This document shows positions 1 to 5,116 of a stretch of DNA of 5,569 bases, in pieces. The stretch comes from Acidobacteriota bacterium (GTDB taxonomy: Bacteria; Acidobacteriota; Terriglobia; 20CM-2-55-15). The stretch lies in contig QHXA01000250.1 in the NCBI GenBank assembly GCA_003222755.1, forward strand, positions 1,268 to 6,836. The letters are read 5' to 3'. The position numbers and the translations under genes are program-made. How positions within the stretch are numbered: position 1 is the stretch's first letter; each line of letters starts with the position of its first letter. A model generated the notes under the pieces. It was not told the DNA's origin, made no database searches, and saw nothing but the letters and a program-made list of their open reading frames with translations.

Positions 1-243
1 GTTGCCGACTGGTAGATTGTTGAACCGGTACAGCCCGTCTACACCCGTCTTACTTGTGGTCTTGATGCCGGTACCGGCGTTGGTAATTTCCACCGTCGCG
101 TTCGGCACCGTGGCGCCGGTCGCGTCGACAACTGTTCCCGTCAGATTGCCGGAGATCGCTTGCGCCCAAACCCATGGCGCAAAACCGACGAGGGCTATCA
201 CCACCAACGCGAGAAGCATTGTTGATTTCAATTTAGAAAACAT
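1..243 (-). CDS. TonB-dependent receptor-like outer membrane protein, N-terminal part only (runs off the left edge)
   Basis: The minus strand is open from the ATG at 243 to base 1 (81 codons, no stop). Residues 1-28 form a signal peptide: basic start (MFSKLKST), hydrophobic core (LLALVVIALVGFAPWVW), then a likely cleavage site at WAQA. Residues about 31-81 match the start of a carboxypeptidase-regulatory-like Ig fold: SGNLTGTVVDATGATVPNA, then VEITNAGTGIKT and the DGLYRFNNLPVGN turn. In Acidobacteriota this module usually opens very large TonB-dependent transporters that import glycans or metal chelates through the outer membrane; other secreted proteins also carry it. The start is fixed by a strong Shine-Dalgarno 8 bases upstream. 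The export signal and fold are seen in the sequence; the receptor role is inferred, since plug and barrel are outside the window. It lies on the same strand as the SDR gene upstream, but the 217-base gap suggests its own promoter. Confidence 0.75.
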   Translation of the reverse strand, partial: MFSKLKSTMLLALVVIALVGFAPWVWAQAISGNLTGTVVDATGATVPNATVEITNAGTGIKTTSKTGVDGLYRFNNLPVGN

Positions 244-251
244 CCTCAGAC

Positions 252-258
252 CCTCCTT
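252..258 (-). promoter_or_regulatory. Strong Shine-Dalgarno of the TonB-receptor-like gene
   Basis: Read on the minus strand, the site is AAGGAGG within AAAAGGAGGG, 8 bases before the ATG at 243. It is the clearest ribosome binding site in the window, and it supports this gene rather than the plus-strand reading frame that overlaps it. Confidence 0.8.
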
Positions 259-331
259 TTTGAGAGTTGAAAAATTCAAATTGATATTTGCAGATGAGTT
301 TAGGAAGTAAGAGTCACTCGGAGCGGATTGC

Positions 332-351
332 GTATCGAACGTGTTCGGTAT
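332..351. repeat. Imperfect palindrome GTATCGAAC-GT-GTTCGGTAT
   Basis: Two 9-base arms are separated by GT. The inner five pairs (CGAAC/GTTCG) are perfect and 7 of 9 positions match overall. It sits about 90 bases upstream of the receptor-like start and is a possible operator for a dimeric regulator. It resembles Gram-positive and actinobacterial LexA half-sites, but the spacing is 2 bases instead of 4, so I do not call it a LexA box. Confidence 0.3.
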
Positions 352-430
352 TGTACCAGTCGCTGTACGCTGCACGTTTGGCCCTGATTCCACGGGGGTG
401 AGAGACCAGGCGCTTTGAACAGTCCTTTAA

Positions 431-460
431 ATGATTAGCGGCAGAGCAGGCTGATGTCAA
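431..460 (-). promoter_or_regulatory. Candidate sigma-70-type promoter for the receptor-like gene
   Basis: On the minus strand, directly after the SDR stop codon, there is a perfect TTGACA (455-460). It is followed after 18 bases by AATCAT (431-436), a 4-of-6 match to the -10 consensus. Transcription would begin near 424 and give a leader of about 180 bases. The -35 is exact but the -10 is weak, and one perfect hexamer can occur by chance. Confidence 0.25.
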
Positions 461-1192
461 CTACATCTTTGTTGTCAGACCACCGTCGACAGCCAAAATC
501 TGACCGGTGACGTAATTGCCTGGCTCAAGGAAGAACGTGATGGCGCGGGCGACATCGGAGGGCTGCCCGAATCTTGGAATCATGCCTTTCTCCAGGAATG
601 AGTCATATTTCCCGCTCCGAACACTTTGCTCGGCCATGCCGGCATTATTCACGCCCGGGGCCACGACGTTCACCCGAATCGGCCATTGCTTGGCAAGAAT
701 GCGTGCCGTGTGGATTAGAGCCGCTTTTGGGGCTGCATAAGCGGTACTGCCGGAAAACACGCCGATGGCTTGCATGGTCGAAATAAAGACGATCGCGCCA
801 TCTGCTCCGGCGAGAGCAGCGGCAAAGTCTCGGGCCAGCAAAACGGGGCCGATGAAGTTCTCGCGCATGGATTCTATCAGGTCTAGCTCTGTGGCAGTTT
901 CAATGGGAACTCTGGCCGGTTGACCCACGAGCGGTACCATACCGTACAGCAAGCCTGCACGCCGGCCCGCATCAAGCAATTGCTGCCGCACCGTCTGATC
1001 TAGGATATCCCCTACCACGACAGGCGCGACAACACCGTACTTCTCGACGATCGTGCGGGCCAGCGCGTCGGCACGGTCGCGGTTCCGCTTGCATCCAATA
1101 ACGGGAATCGCGCCACGGGCGGCGAGATCATCGGCTACGGCCGCGCCGAGGCCTCCGGAACCGCCGGCGAGAATGATGGATTTGCCTTTCAT
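461..1192 (-). CDS. SDR-family NAD(P)-dependent oxidoreductase
   Basis: A Rossmann-fold short-chain dehydrogenase/reductase of 243 residues, a normal length for classical SDRs, presumably cytosolic. From the ATG at 1192, residues 9-16 (AGGSGGLG) are the glycine-rich cofactor loop, GDILD (61-65) matches the adenine-contacting Asp region, ENF (111-113) holds the expected structural Asn, and IST (137-139) supplies the catalytic Ser. YAAPK (152-156) is the YxxxK pair, APG (178-180) is the post-catalytic motif, and VTGQILAVDGG near the end is the classical C-terminus. The usual NNAG motif is replaced by a stretch reading PLVGQP. Substrate cannot be told. A GTG at 1231 would add 13 residues (MNLVPFCGYSPNN), but those lie before the Rossmann strand and inside a repeat-rich hairpin, so the ATG is preferred although no good Shine-Dalgarno precedes it. 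It is divergent from the DUF4058 gene. Confidence 0.9.
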   Translation of the reverse strand: MKGKSIILAGGSGGLGAAVADDLAARGAIPVIGCKRNRDRADALARTIVEKYGVVAPVVVGDILDQTVRQQLLDAGRRAGLLYGMVPLVGQPARVPIETATELDLIESMRENFIGPVLLARDFAAALAGADGAIVFISTMQAIGVFSGSTAYAAPKAALIHTARILAKQWPIRVNVVAPGVNNAGMAEQSVRSGKYDSFLEKGMIPRFGQPSDVARAITFFLEPGNYVTGQILAVDGGLTTKM

Positions 1193-1202
1193 GTTGTTGG
1201 GA

Positions 1203-1261
1203 GAATAGCCACAAAAAGGCACAAGATTCACAAAAACTTTTGAGACTTTTTGTGCCTATTC
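1203..1261. repeat. Inverted repeat in the SDR leader, with alternative pairings
   Basis: Arms 1203-1218 (GAATAGCCACAAAAAG) and 1246-1261 (CTTTTTGTGCCTATTC) are complementary at 15 of 16 positions around a 27-base loop. The loop holds two more partners for the right arm: CACAAAAA at 1229-1236 (8 pairs) and GGCACAA at 1219-1225 (7 pairs with TTGTGCC at 1250-1256). One arm can therefore pair with three alternatives. In the SDR transcript this would fold just before the ATG at 1192, as a possible attenuating or translation-blocking hairpin. As DNA it could be an operator. Confidence 0.6.
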
Positions 1262-1319
1262 CTAGCCCCTGGCCCCAGGCCAGAAGCCGCATGTTATAGT
1301 CGAGCTAATCATTTTTGTG
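1210..1319. repeat. Cluster of four CACAAAAA/TTTTTGTG octamers
   Basis: Exact octamer copies lie at 1210-1217 and 1229-1236 (CACAAAAA on plus) and at 1247-1254 and 1312-1319 (TTTTTGTG on plus). The first three are spaced 19 and 18 bases apart; the fourth is 65 bases further on, beside the DUF4058 start and over the candidate -35 of the SDR promoter. Four exact copies of an AT-rich octamer in 110 bases of otherwise GC-rich DNA suggest binding sites for a regulator of the divergent pair. The repeats are seen directly; the binding role is inferred. Confidence 0.5.
1292..1300 (+). promoter_or_regulatory. Candidate extended -10 promoter of the DUF4058 gene
   Basis: TGTTATAGT is an extended -10 (TG, one base, then TATAGT, 5 of 6 to consensus). 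No -35 match lies 16-18 bases upstream, which extended -10 promoters tolerate. Transcription would begin near 1307, about 25 bases before the ATG at 1332. It shares the TATA core with the SDR promoter on the other strand. Confidence 0.4.
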
Positions 1320-1321
1320 GA
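1293..1321 (-). promoter_or_regulatory. Candidate promoter of the SDR gene
   Basis: On the minus strand, TCCACA (1316-1321, 4 of 6 to TTGACA) is followed after 17 bases by TATAAC (1293-1298, 5 of 6 to TATAAT). Transcription would start near 1286 and give a leader of about 94 bases that carries the whole inverted repeat. Its -10 overlaps that of the opposite-strand promoter, so the two genes may compete for RNA polymerase. Confidence 0.4.
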
Positions 1322-1331
1322 GCAGCGTGCA

Positions 1332-2129
1332 ATGGGCGGCCCTTTTCCCGGTATGGATCCTTGGCTGGAAGAACCCAGCCTCTGGTCAGGTGTCCACGCT
1401 TCGCTGATCATCTACATTCGCGATCAACTTCAGCCCCAGCTTCGCCCGCGGTACATAGCCGCCGTAGAAGAAAGAGTATACGTTGCGACTGCTGATCGTA
1501 TGGTTATTCCTGATGTTTCCGTTCGGCGCGGCCGCAAGGACGAACCGGCGCCATCAGTCACGGCGGTGCTGCAACCCGATGAACCCGTAGTGGTAGAGGT
1601 CGTGGAGGATGAGGTACACGAGCCGTATCTGCACATCATCGATCCACACTCTGGCGAACAAATTGTCACGGTCATCGAGGTTCTCAGTCCGAGCAACAAG
1701 GTCAAAGGAGAAGGGCGCGATTTGTATCTAGCCAAACAGCAACAGGTGCTGTCGAGTGAGGCCAATCTTGTGGAGATTGATCTGCTGCGCTCCGGACCAT
1801 ACGCTCTCGGAGTTCCGGAAGCGGACGCGCAGCAGGTCGGACGTTACGATTATTTGGTGGCCGTGAGCCGAGCGCGTGATCGGCATAAGAGATTTTTTCT
1901 GTATCCGCGCTTGGTCCGCGACCCGTTGCCGCGCCTTGCGATTCCGCTCCGCCCTACCGATGCTGATGTGATTCTGGACCTGCAGCCGCTTCTCGACCGC
2001 GTGTATGACATCGGCGGTTACGAAGATCGGATTGACTACGGCAAACCGTGCATTCCCCGCCTGCAAACGGACGACGAAGTCTGGGCTCAGGAGCTGATTC
2101 GCTCATGGCAGGCTGCGCGTCACGCCTAA
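1332..2129 (+). CDS. DUF4058 family protein
   Basis: A 265-residue protein of full family length. The N-terminus has the family signature PFPGMDPWLE (residues 4-13), followed by the WSGVH region and RPRYIAAVEERVY. Then come the PDVSVRRG block (60-67), IEVLSPSNK (115-123), a Tyr/Lys pair in LYLAKQ, VEIDLLRSG (147-155), and the C-terminal YDIGGYEDRIDY with a late Trp. The function of DUF4058 is not established. The order PDV...EVLSP...K resembles Uma2/DUF820 proteins, which have a PD-(D/E)XK nuclease-like fold, so a restriction-type fold is possible; this is inference. The start is the ATG at 1332 because family members begin a few residues before PFPGMDP. GTGGAG at 1317-1322 is then a weak Shine-Dalgarno rather than an upstream GTG start. 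There is no signal peptide or membrane segment. It is convergent with the DUF6178-like gene, 9 bases away. Confidence 0.9.
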   Translation: MGGPFPGMDPWLEEPSLWSGVHASLIIYIRDQLQPQLRPRYIAAVEERVYVATADRMVIPDVSVRRGRKDEPAPSVTAVLQPDEPVVVEVVEDEVHEPYLHIIDPHSGEQIVTVIEVLSPSNKVKGEGRDLYLAKQQQVLSSEANLVEIDLLRSGPYALGVPEADAQQVGRYDYLVAVSRARDRHKRFFLYPRLVRDPLPRLAIPLRPTDADVILDLQPLLDRVYDIGGYEDRIDYGKPCIPRLQTDDEVWAQELIRSWQAARHA

Positions 2130-2142
2130 CCTGCTCGGTTAG
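2126..2142. terminator. Small hairpin spanning both convergent stop codons
   Basis: CTAACC (2126-2131) and GGTTAG (2137-2142) form a perfect 6-base stem with loop TGCTC. The left arm contains the TAA of the DUF4058 gene and the right arm contains the TAA of the DUF6178-like gene read on minus. It is symmetric and could serve both directions. The stem is short and no T-run follows on either strand, so intrinsic termination is uncertain. Confidence 0.3.
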
Positions 2143-3659
2143 TTCTGATCCGGCATAACGTGAATGCTGGCAATAAACCGCGGATCGATCGGCTTTCCGG
2201 CGAGCGGCTCCAATTCTTCGCGCAGGGAGGCCCACCACCGCCCGGCAAATGGTGTGATCGCATCAGGCACACTCACGCCAGGTAACTGAAAACCGCCGGC
2301 GAGAAAGCGCTCAACTTCCGCGGCCTTCAGGGGCAGCGGCTCGAATCTGCCGCTGACGGCGAATTGAACCGTTGCGGTGTTGAACGTTTTGCGGAGCGAT
2401 TCGCGTACATTCGGGAAGGCTGCCACAAAGACCTCGACCATCCGCACCAGTTCTTCCAGGCGCGCACGCGCGCGCTCGACATCGGCAAGCGATTGAAAGT
2501 TCCGGTACCGGCCTTCCTCCACGATCAGCGGCTTGAAGCGCCGCAACGCCTCCACAAACTCCTGGTCTGTTTCATCCAACATGGAAATGTTGAAGCGGCG
2601 AATGTGCGCCAAGCGATCCGCCTCGTCACGCAGCCGCGCGACCTGGTCGAACCCAACCTTGAAAATCGTCTGAATGTAGTTTTGGCGCAGCGCGTGAGCT
2701 GCAAGATCGGCGCGGCTCCCGGTCAAATACTCCAAACCGATCGTCAAGAAGTCGCGCATCTCTCCGAGTGCCGGGCGAATGCCTTCCAGTTCTCCCAGAT
2801 TGACCAGATTGGCTGAGAGAATTCGGTTGCCCAGCGCCGTCAGTTCCTGCGCAAAGCGATCCGATTCGATCGGATCAGTGATCTGTTCGAATGCCTTCAT
2901 CAAAAACGCTCCACCCAATAGTGGATTGCCGGGATTCTCCTGTCCCGGTATTTCCTCAACCGGCTTTTCACGATCGGCCGCAACCTTCGGCTCGCGCGAC
3001 GGCGGTGTCGCATAGATCGACATCGCTTGATAGTAATCGACAAAACCATGCATCTCGAGCCGGCGGGTCTTGTTGTCGTACGCGGTCTCCTCGAGCTCAA
3101 CGCGAGTGGTATATCGCACGTTTGTGACAATTTGCGTGCCGAGCGCCGGATTGTACTTAAACAGCGCATCCAGAATCAGCATGCCGATCGTCGTCGCCTC
3201 GCCCTCCTCGAGCGGCTCGACAGCGAAACGATTATCAGGCGTGAATATCAACTGCGTTCCGGTTGGTGGATCATCGCGATCAATTTCGTAAATGTTAATC
3301 AGGTCTTTCAGGAACAGCGCCGTCAGAGTGGCATCGATACCGGAGATAGCCTTCATCGTCTCTTCTGGCCCAGCCTGAATGCATGCTGCAATCCATTCCA
3401 TAAAGGGTTTGCGGACAAACGTGTCTTTCCGCCAGCAATCGAGATCGATGAATCCGCGCACCTGTTTTCCGGAAACCAGCGGCAGTAGATCGAGGCTGTC
3501 AGCCAAACCAATGTGCTTGATCGTAAAGAATACTTCTTCAAACGATGCGCTCCGCACCACATGCGCAGCGTCGGGCCGCGCGAGGAACTCCTCGAGCTGT
3601 TCTTTGTTCTCAACCCGCAGGGTGGAGCCGACCAGCGGGCTGAGCATCTCATTAGACAT
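2139..3659 (-). CDS. DUF6178-like protein of unknown function
   Basis: A 506-residue soluble protein, largely helical by composition, with no signal peptide, membrane span, Cys cluster or nucleotide-binding loop. The N-terminal half has the pattern I associate with DUF6178: HVVRSASFEEVFFTIKHIGL (33-52), then LLPLVSGKQVRGFIDLDCW (58-76), MEWIAACIQAG, and later ELEETAYDNKTRRLEMHGF and DYYQAMSIY (190-216). A charged, proline-rich linker (about 218-246) leads to a helical C-terminal half with many Arg/Glu heptad-like stretches (340-415). The assignment is from memory of the family and needs a profile search. No function is known to me. The ATG at 3659 is the first start in the frame; no Shine-Dalgarno precedes it, but a perfect TATAAT lies 8 bases upstream, which suggests a leaderless message. 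It is divergent from the RNB gene by 17 bases, so the two may be co-regulated. Confidence 0.75.
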   Translation of the reverse strand: MSNEMLSPLVGSTLRVENKEQLEEFLARPDAAHVVRSASFEEVFFTIKHIGLADSLDLLPLVSGKQVRGFIDLDCWRKDTFVRKPFMEWIAACIQAGPEETMKAISGIDATLTALFLKDLINIYEIDRDDPPTGTQLIFTPDNRFAVEPLEEGEATTIGMLILDALFKYNPALGTQIVTNVRYTTRVELEETAYDNKTRRLEMHGFVDYYQAMSIYATPPSREPKVAADREKPVEEIPGQENPGNPLLGGAFLMKAFEQITDPIESDRFAQELTALGNRILSANLVNLGELEGIRPALGEMRDFLTIGLEYLTGSRADLAAHALRQNYIQTIFKVGFDQVARLRDEADRLAHIRRFNISMLDETDQEFVEALRRFKPLIVEEGRYRNFQSLADVERARARLEELVRMVEVFVAAFPNVRESLRKTFNTATVQFAVSGRFEPLPLKAAEVERFLAGGFQLPGVSVPDAITPFAGRWWASLREELEPLAGKPIDPRFIASIHVMPDQN

Positions 3660-3667
3660 ATGACAGA

Positions 3668-3673
3668 ATTATA
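3668..3673 (-). promoter_or_regulatory. Perfect -10 hexamer in the 17-base divergent gap
   Basis: Read on minus, the hexamer is TATAAT, 8 bases before the ATG of the DUF6178-like gene. A start site 6-8 bases downstream would coincide with the ATG, giving a leaderless transcript. No -35 match is visible at 16-18 bases, where the sequence is already RNB coding DNA. On plus, CAGAAT (3664-3669, 4 of 6) is a weaker -10 placed similarly before the RNB ATG. Confidence 0.45.
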
Positions 3674-3676
3674 GGC

Positions 3677-5116
3677 ATGTCGCTGGAAGGACGGATTATC
3701 GAATTCCTCGATGCGGAACAGCTACGCGTCGCCTACGTTCGAAAGCAAGACCACGACCGGCTGCACGTCATTGATCCGCGAGGCAGAAATCTCAGCGTCA
3801 ACGGCGACCGCGTCGTCATCGTGCATCGGCCTGCGCCAGAGGGCGAGTTCGCCGTCATCGCCCGGCAGATTTCAGATAAGGTCTCGGCCCGCCAGTCGGA
3901 GGTCGATGTGGAACTCCTGTGGCAATCGCTCGGGGCCAGCCATCGTGAAATGGAGGCCACGGAGTTGGCGGATTTGTTTTTCGCGGAAACCAGCCCGGAA
4001 GCAGCCTCAGCCGTATTTCGCGCGCTTTCCGAGGACAACCTTTTCTTCAAGCGCAAAGGTTCGCAATTTCTGGCGCGGTCCGCAGAACAGGTCTCGACCG
4101 AATTAACCCGCCGGCAGCGGCAGCGCGAGCGAGAGGAGTTTCGAGAGGGCGTATCCCGCACCATCACCCAACTGGTGAGACAGAAAGCAGCGGCAATCCC
4201 ACCGGACGCCGAACCCATTCTCGATCGAATCCAGAACTGGCTGCGTTACCGAACGGGCGACGAGGTCGGCGTTCTGCTCGAGGAGATTGCGGGACCGGCG
4301 AAGGCCCGGGACGCCGCATACGACATTCTTGTGCGCGCCGGCCGAATCGATTCATCACTCGATCGGTTTCTTGTAATCGCAGGTATCGAGACTGAATTTT
4401 CACCCGAGCTTATTGAAGCGACCCAATTGCTGCATCCATACGTGCATAACGGCGCACGTGTGGATTACCAAAACGCATTTACATTCACGATCGATGATGA
4501 AGATACGCGAGAAGTGGACGATGCGTTAAGCGTCCTGCATGACGGCAGCGAAATCGTGGTGGGGATTCATATCGCGGATGCATCGGCGTTTGTTCAGAAA
4601 GGTGATCTCCTCGATGCCGAAGCCGCCCGGCGTTCCTCGACCATCTATCTGCCCGGAGTGTCAGTCCGGATGTTCCCGGAACGCTTGTCCACCGATCTGG
4701 CCAGCCTCAACCCTGAAAGTCCTCGGCCGGCATATACCGTTGAGGTCCGGTTCGATGAGCAAGGAAACCGGCTGGGATATCGGATCGCGCTAACCACCGT
4801 AAAGGTCCAGAAGCGCCTTTCGTATGATGACGCGGACGGCAGGCTCGAAGCCGGCGACGAATCCCTTCAGACGCTGCACTCTATCGCCAAACAGCTGCAC
4901 GACGCCCGTGCGGCGCGGGGTGCGATCACCTTCCGCCGGCCGGAACTGAAAATCCGGGTGACAGATGGAGAGATTGAGATCAAGAAGATCAATCCTAATT
5001 CGCCTTCACGATTCATCGTCAGCGAAATGATGATCCTGGCGAATGGCCTCTCCGCAGATTTCGCCTCTGTCAACGCGCTGTCGGTGCGCTCGCGGTTGAA
5101 GATACACCGGCTATAG
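3677..5116 (+). CDS. RNase II/R-family (RNB) 3'-5' exoribonuclease, 5' portion ending at a frame break
   Basis: Family members degrade single-stranded RNA from the 3' end, releasing nucleoside monophosphates with Mg2+, in the cytosol. Residues 1-60 look like a small beta-barrel (GRIIEFLDAEQLRVAYV, then NLSVNGDRVVIVH). Residues 75-235 are a helical, winged-helix-like region with an Arg/Glu-rich helix at 144-157. The RNB domain starts near 265: TIDDEDTREVDDALSV (271-286) is the catalytic acidic motif, followed by IHIADASAFV (297-306), SSTIYLPGVSVRMFPERLS (320-338), and SRFIVSEMMILANGLSADFA (444-463). Against E. coli RNase II D201/D207/D209/D210, the aligned residues are D273, E279, D281 and D282. 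After NALSV (466-470) homology stops and the frame closes 9 codons later at a TAG. The missing catalytic C-terminus continues in the +1-numbered frame (see next entry). The ATG at 3677 has no Shine-Dalgarno. Confidence 0.85.
   Translation: MSLEGRIIEFLDAEQLRVAYVRKQDHDRLHVIDPRGRNLSVNGDRVVIVHRPAPEGEFAVIARQISDKVSARQSEVDVELLWQSLGASHREMEATELADLFFAETSPEAASAVFRALSEDNLFFKRKGSQFLARSAEQVSTELTRRQRQREREEFREGVSRTITQLVRQKAAAIPPDAEPILDRIQNWLRYRTGDEVGVLLEEIAGPAKARDAAYDILVRAGRIDSSLDRFLVIAGIETEFSPELIEATQLLHPYVHNGARVDYQNAFTFTIDDEDTREVDDALSVLHDGSEIVVGIHIADASAFVQKGDLLDAEAARRSSTIYLPGVSVRMFPERLSTDLASLNPESPRPAYTVEVRFDEQGNRLGYRIALTTVKVQKRLSYDDADGRLEAGDESLQTLHSIAKQLHDARAARGAITFRRPELKIRVTDGEIEIKKINPNSPSRFIVSEMMILANGLSADFASVNALSVRSRLKIHRL

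Larger units (their letters stand above)
244..460. other. Intergenic leader region between the SDR gene and the receptor-like gene
   Basis: These 217 bases hold no convincing gene. On the minus strand they carry the upstream region of the receptor-like gene. Next to its Shine-Dalgarno is an AT-rich stretch with two small overlapping dyads: TTGAA-AAA-TTCAA at 267-279 and CAAAT-TGAT-ATTTG at 277-290. Farther upstream is an imperfect palindrome at 332-351. I see no stem followed by a T-run that would be a standard terminator for the SDR gene. Confidence 0.5.

Noticed and set aside
2..310. Plus-strand reading frame of 102 codons at the left edge
   Set aside because: It is antisense to the receptor-like gene, which has a clear signal peptide, Ig-like motif and strong Shine-Dalgarno on minus. 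The plus frame shows no recognisable domain.
332..351. Possible LexA/SOS box (CGAAC..GTTCG)
   Set aside because: Known CGAAC-type boxes have a 4-base spacer; here it is 2, and no SOS gene is adjacent. Kept only as a palindrome.
1430..1765. Minus-strand 111-codon Ser/Thr/Arg-rich frame
   Set aside because: It is a shadow of the DUF4058 gene, low in complexity and with no ribosome binding site; the plus-strand family motifs explain this DNA.
2364..2816. Plus-strand 150-codon frame (and 3027-3488, 153 codons)
   Set aside because: Both are antisense to the DUF6178-like gene. Their translations are rich in Arg, Gln and His with no domain pattern, as expected for antisense frames in GC-rich DNA.
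3733..4218. Minus-strand 161-codon frame
   Set aside because: It is antisense to the RNB gene, rich in Ser and Arg, with no conserved motif.
5086..5116. Programmed ribosomal frameshift in the RNB gene
   Set aside because: There is no X-XXY-YYZ slippery heptamer or downstream stimulatory structure visible, and RNB enzymes are not known for programmed frameshifting; mutation or assembly error is simpler.
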